A stretch of DNA of 64,000 nt from Streptomyces globosus (GCF_003325375.1 NZ_CP030862.1:5833501-5897500), one strand, 5' to 3'; counted from the first letter of the stretch, positions 24,553 through 33,790 are shown. Notes: a model not told the origin generated them from the letters alone. Translations and numbers: made by a program.

Positions 24553-26421
24553 TCACAGATGGCGACGTCGCTGAGCGGCTTGCCGGTCGTACTCCTCGCG
24601 GGCCGCGACCGCGGCAGCGCGGGTCGCGGTCTCGGCCACGGGAACATCCCACCACGCCTGTGCGGGGGGCGGGCCCGACACAGTGTCGGGTGTTCGGGTC
24701 CGTGCGTAGACACATGTGGGCCGGTCCGCCTCCCGCGCCTCCGCGAGGGCTTTGCGCAGGTCACCGATGGTGCGGGTGCGGATGACGGCCATGCCGAGGG
24801 AGGCCGCGTTCGCGGCGAGGTCCACTGGCAGCGGCGGTCCTGCGTACGTGCCGTCCCCGGCCCGGTAGCGGTAGGCGGTCCCGAAGCCCTCGGCGCCGAC
24901 GGCCTGCGAGAGGCCGCCGATGGAGGCGTAGCCGTGGTTGTCGAGGATGACCACCTTGATCGGGATGCCTTCCTGCACGGCGGTGACGATCTCGGTGGGG
25001 TTCATCAGGTACGTCCCGTCGCCGACGAGCGCCCACACGGGCCGGTCGGGGGCGGCGAGCGCGGCGCCGAGGGCGGCGGGGATCTCGTAGCCCATGCAGG
25101 AGTAGCCGTATTCGACGTGGTACTGGTCGGCGGAGCGGGCCCGCCACAGCCGGTGCAGGTCGCCGGGGAGGGAGCCGGCGGCGTTGACGAGGACGTCGCT
25201 GTCGTCGACGAGGGCGTCCAGGAGGCCGAGGACCTGGGCCTGGGTGGGGGCGGCGTCCTCGTCGGGCGCGGCGTAGGCGCGGTCGACCTGCCGCTCCCAG
25301 CGGGCCTTGGCCTCGCGGGCGGCGGCGGTGTGGGCGGGGTCGGCGCGGTGCCCGGCGACGGCGGCGCGGAGCGCGTCGAGGCCTTCGCGGGCGTCGGCGA
25401 CGAGCGGGAGGGCGGCGAGCTTGTGGGCGTCGTACGGGTCGAGGTTGAGCCCGACGAACCGGACGGCGGGGTCCTGGAAGAGGGTCGCGGAGGCGGTGGT
25501 GAAGTCGGTGAGCCGGGTTCCGGCGGCGATGACGAGGTCGGCGCGGCGGGCGAGGCCGTCGGCGGCGGCGGTCCCGGTGTGCCCGATCCCGCCGACGTCG
25601 GCGGGGTGGTCGTGGGGCAGGGCGCCCTTGCCGGCCTGGGTGCAGGCGACGGGGATGCCGGTGGCCTCGGCGAACGCGGCCAGGGCGGCCCCGGCCCCGC
25701 TGTGTCGGATGCCGCCGCCGGCGATGACGAGGGGCCGGGCGGAGGCCCGTACGGCGTCGGCGGCGGCTGCGAGTTCGGTCCGGTCGGGGCGCGGCCTGCG
25801 CACGCCCCAGACGCGTTCCGCGAAGAACTCCTCGGGCCAGTCGCGGGCTTCGGCCTGCACGTCCTGCGGCAGGGCCAGCGTCACGGCGCCGGTCTGCACG
25901 GGGTCGGTGAGCACCCGCATGGCTTCGAGCGCGGCCGGGACGAGGGCTTCGGGCCGGGTGATCCGGTCGAAGTGGCGGGAGACGGGGCGCAGCGTGTCGT
26001 TGACGGACACGTCGCCGGCGCCGCGGGCTTCGAGCTGCTGGAGGACGGGGTCGGCGGGCCGGGTGGCGAAGGCGTCGCCGGGCAGCAGGAGTACGGGGAT
26101 CCGGTTGATGGTGGCGAGGGCGGCGCCGGTGACGAGGTTGGTGGCGCCGGGGCCGATGGAGGTGGTGACGGCGTGGGTGGAGAGGCGGCCGCTCTGGCGG
26201 GCGTAGCCGACGGCCGCGTGGACCATGGCCTGCTCGTTGCGGCCCTGGAGGAACGGCATGTCGGCGCGGCCGGTCTCCAGGAGGGCCTGGCCGATCCCGG
26301 CGACGTTGCCGTGTCCGAAGATGCCCCAGGTCGCGGCGATGAGCCGGGTCCTGCGGCCGTCGCGCTCCGTGTACTGGCGGCTGAGGAAGCGGACGAGTGC
26401 CTGGGCGACGGTGAGCTTCAT
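24553..26421 (-). CDS. iolD: 3D-(3,5/4)-trihydroxycyclohexane-1,2-dione hydrolase (IolD)
   Basis: 622 aa thiamine diphosphate enzyme. It opens the cyclic diketone made from scyllo-inosose to 5-deoxy-D-glucuronate. The N-terminal PYR domain holds GIFGHGNVAGIGQAL and EQAMVHAAVGYA; the C-terminal PP domain holds GYEIPAALGAAL and the ThDP motif GDGTYLMNPTEI ... LDNHGYA, with the Mg-ligand Asn intact. Length matches IolD (about 640 aa) rather than acetolactate synthase (about 560-600). ATG 26421 overlaps the iolB stop by four bases, so translation is coupled. The longer open frame to 27189 is an artefact of base composition. Confidence 0.94.
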   Translation of the reverse strand: MKLTVAQALVRFLSRQYTERDGRRTRLIAATWGIFGHGNVAGIGQALLETGRADMPFLQGRNEQAMVHAAVGYARQSGRLSTHAVTTSIGPGATNLVTGAALATINRIPVLLLPGDAFATRPADPVLQQLEARGAGDVSVNDTLRPVSRHFDRITRPEALVPAALEAMRVLTDPVQTGAVTLALPQDVQAEARDWPEEFFAERVWGVRRPRPDRTELAAAADAVRASARPLVIAGGGIRHSGAGAALAAFAEATGIPVACTQAGKGALPHDHPADVGGIGHTGTAAADGLARRADLVIAAGTRLTDFTTASATLFQDPAVRFVGLNLDPYDAHKLAALPLVADAREGLDALRAAVAGHRADPAHTAAAREAKARWERQVDRAYAAPDEDAAPTQAQVLGLLDALVDDSDVLVNAAGSLPGDLHRLWRARSADQYHVEYGYSCMGYEIPAALGAALAAPDRPVWALVGDGTYLMNPTEIVTAVQEGIPIKVVILDNHGYASIGGLSQAVGAEGFGTAYRYRAGDGTYAGPPLPVDLAANAASLGMAVIRTRTIGDLRKALAEAREADRPTCVYARTRTPDTVSGPPPAQAWWDVPVAETATRAAAVAAREEYDRQAAQRRRHL

Positions 26422-27287
26422 CGGGTCTCGTCCTCCGCTCGGTGGAAGGGCAGCCGGGGGTCCACGTCCTGGCCGGGCCAGGTGTCCCGGATCCAGGCGT
26501 GGTCGGGGTGGTCGCGGATCAGCCACGCGCGTGACCGGTCCGGTCCGGCCATCACGTTGAGGTAGTACATGTCGTGGCCGGGGGCGGCGATGGAGGGGCC
26601 GTGCCAGCCGTCCGGGATGAGGACGGCGTCGCCGGTGCGCACCTCGGCGAGGATGTCGGTCTTCCCGGCCGGTGAGGGGCTGACGCGCTGGTAGCCGTAG
26701 CCGGCGGTGTCGCCGCGGGGGGCGATCTCGTAGTAGTAGACCTCCTCCAGGCGGGATTCGCGGCCGGGGTCGTGCTCGTCGTGCTTGTGCGGCGGGTACG
26801 AGGACCAGTTCCCGCCGGGGGTGAGTACCTCGACGGCGATGAGCCGGTCGCAGTCGAAGGCGTCCGCGGCGGCGAAGTTGTTGACCTGGCGGGAGCAGCC
26901 GCCGGCGCCGCGGAGTTCGACGGGCACGCCGCGCGCGGGCCCGTAGCGGGGCGGGAGGGTCCGCTCGCAGACGGCGCCGGCGAGGGCGAACCGGCCGCCG
27001 CGGGGGGCGGTGATGCGGCTGCGGCTGTCGCGGGGGAGGTAGGCGAAGTCGGTGACGGCCGCGAAGACGGAGCTGCGGCCGTGCAGGGTGAACGCGGCGG
27101 CGGGCGGTGCCCCCGCAGCCGGGCCGGCGCCGTCTGCGGCGGGGGTGCAGTGCACCTGCGCCGCGCCCCGGAGCGGCAGCACGATCCACTCGCAGCCGCC
27201 GGCGTCGTGCGGGTACGCCTCCCCGGGCTCCAGTTCCAGGATGCGCAGCCGGGCGTGCGGGAGGTCGTGTGCGGTCACGTCGGCCAT
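26418..27287 (-). CDS. iolB: 5-deoxy-glucuronate isomerase (IolB)
   Basis: 289 aa cupin-type enzyme that isomerises 5-deoxy-glucuronate to 2-deoxy-5-keto-D-gluconate. Visible family sequence includes GCEWIVLPLRG, FNNxAAADAFD-like VNNFAAADAFDCDRLIAVEV, the metal-site NWSSYPPHKHDEHDP, and HGPSIAAPGHDMYYLNVMAG. The start at ATG 27287 lies inside the end of iolC (13-bp overlap), and the stop overlaps iolD by four bases; tight packing throughout this operon indicates a single polycistronic message iolC-iolB-iolD-mmsA. Confidence 0.95.
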   Translation of the reverse strand: MADVTAHDLPHARLRILELEPGEAYPHDAGGCEWIVLPLRGAAQVHCTPAADGAGPAAGAPPAAAFTLHGRSSVFAAVTDFAYLPRDSRSRITAPRGGRFALAGAVCERTLPPRYGPARGVPVELRGAGGCSRQVNNFAAADAFDCDRLIAVEVLTPGGNWSSYPPHKHDEHDPGRESRLEEVYYYEIAPRGDTAGYGYQRVSPSPAGKTDILAEVRTGDAVLIPDGWHGPSIAAPGHDMYYLNVMAGPDRSRAWLIRDHPDHAWIRDTWPGQDVDPRLPFHRAEDETR

Positions 27288-28234
27288 GCCAGGGCCTCCT
27301 CGACCTCGTCGGGGCGGGGCATTGCGGCGGAGCAGGCGAGCCGGGAGGCGACGAGCGCGCCGGCGGCGTTGGCGTAGCGGAGGATGCGCGGCAGGTCCCA
27401 GCCGGCGAGCAGCCCGTGGCAGAGGGCGCCGCCGAAGGCGTCGCCGGCGCCGAGGCCGTTGACGACGTCCACCTTCAGGGGGGCCGCCTCGGCGGTGGTC
27501 CCGTCGCGGTGGGCGGCCAGGACGCCGTCGGGTCCGCGTTTGACGACGGCCAGGTCGGCGCCTGCGGCGAGCAGGGCCCGCGCCGCGGCGTGGGGTTCGG
27601 CCGTGCCGGTGGCGACCTCGCACTCCTCGGTGTTGCCGACGGCGACGGTGGCGAGGCGCAGCGCCCGCGCGTAGTGCTCGGCCGGGTCCTCCTGCCAGAG
27701 CGCGGGCCGCCAGTCCAGGTCGAAGACGGTGGGGCCGGTCCGGGCCCGCGCTTCGAGGGCGGCCAGGGTGGCGGTCCGGCTGGGTTCGGCGCTCAGGCCG
27801 GTGCCGGTCGTCCACAGGACGCGCGCCGCGCGGAGCGCGGCCGGGTCGAGGGAGTCGGCGGTGATCTCCAGGTCGGGGGCCTTGGGGTGGCGGTAGAAGT
27901 AGAGGGGGAAGTGGTCGGGCGGGAAGACCTCGCAGAAGGTCAGCGGGGTCGGCAGTGCGGGCACCTCCTCCACCCAGCGGTCGTCCACGCCGAAGGCGCG
28001 CAGTTCGGAGTGCAGGTACGCGCCGAACGGGTCGGCGCCGGTCCGGCTGATCAGCGCGGTGCGCCGGCCGAGCCGCGCGGCGGCGACGGCGACGTTGGCG
28101 GCGGAGCCGCCGAGGAACTTCCCGAAGGTGTCCGCCTCGGCGAGCGGTACGCCCGTTCTCAGCGGGTAGAGATCAACCCCGATCCGCCCCATGGCGATGA
28201 GGTCGAACACGACGTCGTCCGCTGTGGTCGTCAC
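27275..28234 (-). CDS. iolC: 5-dehydro-2-deoxygluconokinase (IolC), PfkB family
   Basis: 319 aa sugar kinase phosphorylating 2-deoxy-5-keto-gluconate, first gene of the minus-strand inositol operon. PfkB features: GRIGVDLYP at the N-terminus, KFLGGSAANVAVAAARLG (signature 1), and VNGLGAGDAFGGAL (signature 2 with the catalytic Asp). The start is GTG 28234 behind GGAGGACGGGGAG; the longer reading to 28357 would overlap the start of the divergent gene and has non-family sequence. The 121-bp divergent region must carry both promoters; it is strongly pyrimidine-rich on the plus strand, and I see no clear operator. Confidence 0.93.
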   Translation of the reverse strand: MTTTADDVVFDLIAMGRIGVDLYPLRTGVPLAEADTFGKFLGGSAANVAVAAARLGRRTALISRTGADPFGAYLHSELRAFGVDDRWVEEVPALPTPLTFCEVFPPDHFPLYFYRHPKAPDLEITADSLDPAALRAARVLWTTGTGLSAEPSRTATLAALEARARTGPTVFDLDWRPALWQEDPAEHYARALRLATVAVGNTEECEVATGTAEPHAAARALLAAGADLAVVKRGPDGVLAAHRDGTTAEAAPLKVDVVNGLGAGDAFGGALCHGLLAGWDLPRILRYANAAGALVASRLACSAAMPRPDEVEEALAWPT

Positions 28235-28355
28235 CGGCTCCCCGTCCTCCCACTCGTTCCGCACCAGTCCTGCCCGCCCGACCGGCCCGCCAGTCCCGCC
28301 CCGCACGTCCCGCCCCTCCGATCCGTCCCGTCCGTCCCGTACCGAAGGTGGTGCC

Positions 28356-29270
28356 ATGACCTCCTCCCCACCCGCGTTGACCCGTATCCGCGTCGGCTCG
28401 GCTCCGGACTCCTGGGGTGTCTGGTTTCCCGACGACCCGCTCCAGACGCCGTGGGAGCGGTTCCTCGACGAGGTCGCGGAGTGCGGGTACGAGTGGATCG
28501 AGCTCGGCCCGTACGGCTACCTGCCCACCGATCCGGGCCGGCTCGCCGAGGAGACCGCCAAGCGGGGCCTGCGCGTGAGCGCCGGCACCGTCTTCACCGG
28601 ACTCCATCACGGGCCGGCGGTCTGGGCCGACACCTGGGAGCACGTGTCGCGGATCGCCGCGCTGACCCGGGACATGGGCGCGGACCACCTGGTGGTGATC
28701 CCCGCTTTCTGGCGGGACGACAAGACGGGCGCGGTGCTGGAGGACCGCGAGCTGACCGCCGGTGGATGGCGCGAACTGGCCGGGCAGACCGAGCGCCTGG
28801 GCCGGGAGGTCCGGGACCGGTTCGGGCTGCGGATCGTCGTCCACCCGCATGCGGACACGCACATCGACACCCCGGCGAACGTGGCGCGCTTCCTCGACGC
28901 GACGGATCCGGAGCTGGTGTCGCTGTGCCTGGACACGGGGCACTACGCGTACTGCGGCGGCGACAGCGTGGCGGCGATCGAGGAGTTCGGCGAGCGGATC
29001 GGCTACCTCCACCTGAAGCAGGTCGATCCGCGGGTGCTTGCGGAGGTGGTGGCGGAGCAGGTGCCGTTCGGGCCGGCCGTGGCCCGGGGGGTGATGTGCG
29101 AGCCGCCGTCGGGGGTGCCGGCGCTGGAGCCGGTGCTCGCCGCCGCGCAGCGGCTGGGGGTGGACCTGTTCGCCATCGTGGAGCAGGACATGTACCCGTG
29201 CCCGCCAGACCGGCCGCTGCCGATCGCCCGCCGCACCCGCGCGTACCTGCGCTCCTGCGGCGCCCGCTGA
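28356..29270 (+). CDS. Sugar phosphate isomerase/epimerase-type TIM barrel (inositol locus; IolE/IolI-like)
   Basis: 304 aa. The N-terminus VGSAPDSWGVWFPDD and the conserved WERFLDEVAECGYEWIELGP are typical of the xylose isomerase-like TIM barrels found in inositol loci. Metal ligands can be followed: Glu in IELGP, the HPHADTHIDT histidines, CLDTGHYAYCGGD, and YLHLKQVDP. Such enzymes act as inosose dehydratase (IolE) or inosose isomerase (IolI); which applies here cannot be decided from sequence alone, although no other iolE candidate is present in the window. Start at ATG 28356 with GAAGGTGG upstream. Divergent from iolC and 84 bp before the dehydrogenase. Confidence 0.83.
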   Translation: MTSSPPALTRIRVGSAPDSWGVWFPDDPLQTPWERFLDEVAECGYEWIELGPYGYLPTDPGRLAEETAKRGLRVSAGTVFTGLHHGPAVWADTWEHVSRIAALTRDMGADHLVVIPAFWRDDKTGAVLEDRELTAGGWRELAGQTERLGREVRDRFGLRIVVHPHADTHIDTPANVARFLDATDPELVSLCLDTGHYAYCGGDSVAAIEEFGERIGYLHLKQVDPRVLAEVVAEQVPFGPAVARGVMCEPPSGVPALEPVLAAAQRLGVDLFAIVEQDMYPCPPDRPLPIARRTRAYLRSCGAR

Positions 29271-29354
29271 AGGAACCGGAAAGCACCGGAACACACCGGA
29301 ACGCACCTGGGCGAAGAAGACCGAACCGGACCGGCCTGTGGGAGGCACGACGAC

Positions 29355-30365
29355 ATGAGCACGCTCGGCATCGCCGTCATCGGGGCGGGCAGGATGGGCG
29401 CCGACCACGCCCGGCGCATCGGGCGGACGGTCGGCGGGGCACGCGTGGTGGCCGTCGCCGACCCGGACGTGGAGCGCGCGAAGGAGGTGGCCGCCGGCCT
29501 GGACGGCGCGTACGCGCTCACCGACCCGGCGGCTGCGGTCGCCGCGCCCGGCGTGGGGGCCGTGCTGATCGCCTCGCCGGCGGCCGCCCACGAGGAGGCG
29601 GTCGGTTACGCGCTGGAGCGGGGGCTCCCCGTCCTGTGCGAGAAGCCGCTGGCGCCGGACGCGGCGGGGGCGCTGCGCGTGCTGGAGGCCGAGCAGCGGC
29701 TGGGGCGGCGGCTGGTGCAGGTGGGGTTCATGCGGCGGCACGACGCGGAGTACAGGCAGCTCAAGGAGCTGCTGGACGGGGGCGGGATCGGCCGCCCGCT
29801 GTTCCTGCACTGCCGGCACCGCAATGCGGCCTCGCCGCCGTTCTTCACGGCGGACATGCTGTTGGGCGACTCCGCGGTGCACGAGGTCGACGCGGCGCGC
29901 TGGCTGCTGGGTCAGGAGGTGACCGCGGTGTCGGTGTTCGCTCCCGCACCGTCCTCGCTGGCCCCGGAGGGGCTGGGCGATCCCCGCTTCGTGCTGATGG
30001 AGACCTCCGGCGGCGCGCTGGTGGACGTAGAGGTGTTCGTGAACTGCGGGTTCGGCTACGAGGTGCGCTGCGAGGCGGTCGGCGAGTCGGGCAGCGCGTC
30101 CCTCGGGGAGCCGCAGGCGCTGGAGGTGCGCCGGGCCGGGCTGCGGGCGGGCGCGATCCCGCAGGACTTCACGGTGCGCTTCGCCGACGCGTACGACCGG
30201 CAGCTGCGCCGGTGGGTGGCCGCGGCGGCGCGCGGCGGGGTGGCGGGGCCGGACGCGTGGGACGGCTACGCGGCGGCGGCCGTCGTCGAGGCGGCGGTGG
30301 CCGCGGCGCGCAGCGGGGTGCGGACCGCGGTGGAGCTGGCGGAGCGGCCGCCCCTGTACCGCTGA
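29355..30365 (+). CDS. iolG: Gfo/Idh/MocA oxidoreductase, probable inositol 2-dehydrogenase
   Basis: 336 aa NAD(P)-dependent dehydrogenase. Rossmann loop VIGAGRMGADHARRIG at 9-24, the family EKP motif (LPVLCEKPLAPDA) with its catalytic Lys, and a C-terminal substrate domain containing GDSAVHEVDAARWLLG with the His and Asp that complete the active site in inositol dehydrogenases. It would oxidise myo-inositol (or a related inositol) to the inosose that IolE dehydrates. The function follows mainly from the neighbouring iol genes; the fold alone would allow other polyols. ATG 29355 follows GGGAGGCACGACGAC. Confidence 0.82.
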   Translation: MSTLGIAVIGAGRMGADHARRIGRTVGGARVVAVADPDVERAKEVAAGLDGAYALTDPAAAVAAPGVGAVLIASPAAAHEEAVGYALERGLPVLCEKPLAPDAAGALRVLEAEQRLGRRLVQVGFMRRHDAEYRQLKELLDGGGIGRPLFLHCRHRNAASPPFFTADMLLGDSAVHEVDAARWLLGQEVTAVSVFAPAPSSLAPEGLGDPRFVLMETSGGALVDVEVFVNCGFGYEVRCEAVGESGSASLGEPQALEVRRAGLRAGAIPQDFTVRFADAYDRQLRRWVAAAARGGVAGPDAWDGYAAAAVVEAAVAAARSGVRTAVELAERPPLYR

Positions 30366-30598
30366 CGGGCCGCCCGCCGCGGCGGGAGAACCGTGTCCCG
30401 GCGGCGTCACCGCTGTCGCCGCCGTGTCACGGCCTTCCGCATTACGCGGCTTCCCTGTCACCGAACGTCAACAGACGGGCACCCAGCGTCAGGAACCGCC
30501 CGCCCCCGGGAAGCACCGGATTGATCGTTCGAGGCCATGCGCCGGATCCCCCGCCTGCCTCCCGGCCGGCCCGGCGCGTGGACGAGGAGGTGTCGTCG

Positions 30599-30799
30599 AT
30601 GAGCGACGGACCGCTGTGGTCCTACAAGGAGATCGCCGCCCACATCGGGGTGCAGCCGGATTCGGTGCGCTCGTACCGCAAGCACGGGCTGCTGCCCGCT
30701 CCGGACCTGGTACAGGGCGGCAGGCCCTACTGGCGTGCGGACGCGATCCGCGCGTGGGCGGCGCGCCGTCCGGGGAACCGCTCCCGCGGCGGCTCCTGA
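30599..30799 (+). CDS. Small helix-turn-helix DNA-binding protein
   Basis: 66 aa. ATG 30599 has an excellent AGGAGGTG ribosome binding site. The protein is a single winged HTH: WSYKEIAAHIGVQPDSVRSY, then RKHGLLPAPDLV and GRPYWRADAIRAWAARRPG, i.e. a MerR/AlpA-type DNA-binding domain ending in the conserved IRAW box, with no effector or dimerisation domain after it. Such proteins act as short transcriptional regulators or excisionase-like factors. It lies between the inositol and copper loci, so its target is unclear; codon use is like its neighbours, with no sign of recent transfer. Confidence 0.8.
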   Translation: MSDGPLWSYKEIAAHIGVQPDSVRSYRKHGLLPAPDLVQGGRPYWRADAIRAWAARRPGNRSRGGS

Positions 30800-30917
30800 C
30801 GCGCCGCCCGGAGGCGTACGCACGGCCCGGCGCCCCGCGCGTCCGGGCCGTCCGCATGCCCGCCGCCCGCACCGTCCTGCCCGCGGCGCGCGGAAACGAC
30901 CCTCCACCGCTCGCCTA

Positions 30918-30934
30918 ATACCCCCTGGGGGTAT
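30918..30934. promoter_or_regulatory. CsoR-type copper operator
   Basis: Perfect palindrome ATACCCCC-T-GGGGGTAT, matching the G-tract operators bound by CsoR repressors in actinobacteria. It lies 92 bp upstream of copZ and would be released when Cu(I) binds the repressor. No csoR gene is within the window. Confidence 0.85.
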
Positions 30935-31025
30935 AGTCTCGAAGCGTCGGAGGGACCGCGGAGCACGACCGCGCGCGACCGCCCCTGCGGCAGCAGCTGG
31001 ACGCACCCTTGAAGAGGAGAACGAC

Positions 31026-31259
31026 ATGACCGCCGAGACGGACACCCGCACCACCACCGTCTACCGCGTGACCGGCATGACCTGCGGCCACTGCGAGGGC
31101 GCCGTGACCGCCGAGCTCTCCGCCCTGCCGGGCGTGGCCTCGGTCAAGGCCGTCGCCGCCACCGGGGAGGTCACCGTGGTCTCCGAGGCGCCGCTCGCGG
31201 AGGAGGACGTCCGGGCCGCCGTGGACGAGGCCGGCTACGAGTTCGCCGGCCAGGCCTGA
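31026..31259 (+). CDS. copZ: Copper chaperone CopZ (heavy-metal-associated domain)
   Basis: 77 aa, a single HMA ferredoxin-like domain. The Cu(I)-binding loop GMTCGHCEGAV is at residues 17-27, and the C-terminal VDEAGYEFAG is typical. ATG 31026 follows AAGAGGAGAACGAC; the longer open frame upstream runs through the operator and is not coding. It receives Cu(I) and hands it to the exporter CopA encoded 100 bp downstream on the same strand. The CsoR-type palindrome upstream indicates copper induction of both genes. Confidence 0.96.
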   Translation: MTAETDTRTTTVYRVTGMTCGHCEGAVTAELSALPGVASVKAVAATGEVTVVSEAPLAEEDVRAAVDEAGYEFAGQA

Positions 31260-31360
31260 GCAGCCGGGGCCCGGCGCCCCTCCCGCAGCACCCGACCCGG
31301 GCCGTACCGCCGGCTGATACCGGCCCCGTACGGCCCGGCCGTCCCTTTTGGAGCCGGATC

Positions 31361-33679
31361 ATGAGCATGAGCACGAGCCGCAGCACGGTGCACGACGGGC
31401 CCCCGCAGGCCCCGGCCGCCGCACCGCCCCCGCCCGCCGCCGAGGTCGAACTGGCGATCGGCGGGATGACCTGCGCCTCCTGCGCGGCCCGCATCGAGAA
31501 GAAGCTGAACCGGATGGACGGCGTCACCGCCACGGTGAACTACGCCACCGAGAAGGCCCGCATCTCCTACGGCGCCGGCACCGAGGTCGCCGACCTGATC
31601 GCGACGGTCGTGCGGACCGGCTACACCGCCGAGGAGCCGCCCCCGCCGGCCCCCGCCCCCGCGGCCGCCCCCGCCGACGGCCCGGAAGCGGAGGCTGCGC
31701 AGGAGGCGCCCGACCCGGCGACGGCCGCGCTGCGCTCCCGGCTGCTCGTCTCCGCCGCGCTGTCCCTGCCGGTGGTCCTGCTGGCGATGGCGCCCGCCCT
31801 GCAGTTCGACAACTGGCAGTGGCTCTCGCTCACGCTCGCCGCCCCCGTCGTCGTCTGGGGCGCCCTGCCCTTCCACAAGGCCGCCTGGGCCAACGCCCGG
31901 CATGGCGCGGCGACCATGGACACCCTCGTCTCGGTCGGCACCCTCGCCGCCTTCGCCTGGTCCCTGTGGGCGCTGTTCTTCGGGCACGCCGGCATGCCGG
32001 GCATGCGGCACGGCTTCGATTTCACCGTCTCCCGCACCGACGGCTCCTCCGCGATCTACCTGGAGGTCGCCGCCGGCGTCGTCACCTTCATCCTGCTCGG
32101 CCGCTACCTGGAGGCCCGCTCCAAGCGGAAGGCCGGCGCCGCGCTCAGGGCGCTGATGGAGCTCGGCGCGAAGGACGTCGCGGTCCTGCGCGACGGCCGC
32201 GAGGTGCGGGTCCCCGTCGCCTCGCTGCGGCCCGGCGACCGCTTCGCCGTCCGCCCCGGCGAGAAGATCGCCACGGACGGGACGGTCATCGAGGGCGAGT
32301 CCGCCGTCGACGCCTCGATGCTGACCGGCGAGTCCGTCCCGGTCGAGGTCTCCGTCGGGGACACCGTCACCGGCGCGACCGTGAACACCTCAGGCCGCCT
32401 CGTTGTCGAGGCCGTCCGCGTCGGCTCCGACACCCAGCTGGCCCGCATGGCCCGCCTCGTCGAGGAGGCTCAGAACGGCAAGGCCGAGGTGCAGCGGCTC
32501 GCAGACCGGATCTCCGCCGTGTTCGTTCCCGTCGTCCTGCTCCTCGCGCTCGGCACCTGGGTCGGCTGGCTGCTCGCCACCGACGACCCCACCGCCGCCT
32601 TCACGGCCGCCGTCGCCGTCCTGATCATCGCCTGCCCCTGCGCGCTGGGCCTGGCCACGCCGACCGCGCTGATGGTCGGCACCGGGCGCGGCGCCCAGCT
32701 CGGCATCCTGATCAAGGGGCCGGAGGTGCTGGAGTCCACCCGCCGTGTCGACACCGTCGTCCTGGACAAGACCGGAACGGTCACGACCGGCCGCATGGCC
32801 CTCTCCGGCGTGCACCCCGCGCCCGGGACGGACGGCGCGGAGCTGCTGCGCCTCGCCGGAGCACTGGAGCACGCCTCGGAGCACCCGATCGCCCGGGCCA
32901 TCGCCTCGGGCGCCGCCGAGCGGGGCCCGCTGCCGGTGCCGGAGTCCTTCGAGAGCCTCGCCGGGCTCGGCGTCCGCGGCGTGGTGGAGGGCCGCGAGGT
33001 GCTCGTCGGGCGCGAGCAGCTCCTCGCCGGGAGGTCGGTCGTCCTCCCCGAGGGGCCCGCGCAGGCCAAGGAGGCCGCGGAGGCCGAGGGGTCCACCGCC
33101 GTGCTGGTCGCCTGGGACGGTGCCGTGCGCGGCGTGCTGACCGTCGCGGACGCCGTCAAGGAGACCAGCGCCGAGGCGGTGTCCCGGCTGCGGGCGCTCG
33201 GCCTCACGCCGGTGCTGCTGACCGGCGACAACCGGGCCGTCGCCGAGGCGGTGGCCCGCGAGGTGGGCATCGACGAGGTGATCGCCGAGGTGCTGCCGCA
33301 GGACAAGGTGGACGTGGTGCGGCGCCTGCAGTCCGAGGGAAGGACGGTGGCCATGGTCGGGGACGGGGTCAACGACGCCGCGGCCCTCGCCCGCGCCGAC
33401 CTGGGCCTCGCCATGGGGACGGGCACGGACGCCGCGATCGAGGCGGGCGACCTGACGCTGGTCCGCGGCGACCTGCGCGTCGCGGCGGACGCGATCCGGC
33501 TCTCCCGGCGCACCCTCGCCACGATCAAGGGAAACCTGTTCTGGGCGTTCGGCTACAACCTGGCGGCCCTGCCGCTCGCGGCGGCCGGACTGCTCAATCC
33601 CATGATCGCAGGGGCTGCGATGGCCTTTTCCTCGGTTTTCGTGGTCACGAACAGCCTGCGGCTGCGATCCTTCCGCTAG
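31361..33679 (+). CDS. copA: Copper-exporting P1B-type ATPase CopA
   Basis: 772 aa inner-membrane Cu(I) pump. One N-terminal HMA domain with GMTCASCAARIEKK, an Ala/Pro-rich linker, then eight expected transmembrane helices. Diagnostic motifs: TGES (actuator; MLTGESVPVE), CPCALGLATP near residue 425 (transmembrane metal site), DKTGTVTTG near 468 (phosphorylated Asp), SEHPIARAI (the HP locus of P1B pumps) and GDGVNDAAAL near 667. The final helices include NLFWAFGYN and MAFSSVFVVTNSLRL, diagnostic of Cu(I) selectivity. ATG 31361 has GGAGCC upstream. Cotranscribed with copZ. Confidence 0.96.
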   Translation: MSMSTSRSTVHDGPPQAPAAAPPPPAAEVELAIGGMTCASCAARIEKKLNRMDGVTATVNYATEKARISYGAGTEVADLIATVVRTGYTAEEPPPPAPAPAAAPADGPEAEAAQEAPDPATAALRSRLLVSAALSLPVVLLAMAPALQFDNWQWLSLTLAAPVVVWGALPFHKAAWANARHGAATMDTLVSVGTLAAFAWSLWALFFGHAGMPGMRHGFDFTVSRTDGSSAIYLEVAAGVVTFILLGRYLEARSKRKAGAALRALMELGAKDVAVLRDGREVRVPVASLRPGDRFAVRPGEKIATDGTVIEGESAVDASMLTGESVPVEVSVGDTVTGATVNTSGRLVVEAVRVGSDTQLARMARLVEEAQNGKAEVQRLADRISAVFVPVVLLLALGTWVGWLLATDDPTAAFTAAVAVLIIACPCALGLATPTALMVGTGRGAQLGILIKGPEVLESTRRVDTVVLDKTGTVTTGRMALSGVHPAPGTDGAELLRLAGALEHASEHPIARAIASGAAERGPLPVPESFESLAGLGVRGVVEGREVLVGREQLLAGRSVVLPEGPAQAKEAAEAEGSTAVLVAWDGAVRGVLTVADAVKETSAEAVSRLRALGLTPVLLTGDNRAVAEAVAREVGIDEVIAEVLPQDKVDVVRRLQSEGRTVAMVGDGVNDAAALARADLGLAMGTGTDAAIEAGDLTLVRGDLRVAADAIRLSRRTLATIKGNLFWAFGYNLAALPLAAAGLLNPMIAGAAMAFSSVFVVTNSLRLRSFR

Positions 33680-33790
33680 CGGTTGCTCTCCCCACACTGT
33701 GCACACTTCCTTCACAGGAGACGCAGATCACAGCGACAGGAGCGTAACCATCGGCCCGGTCAGTGGGTCTAATGGGTCGGTGCCAGGAGC

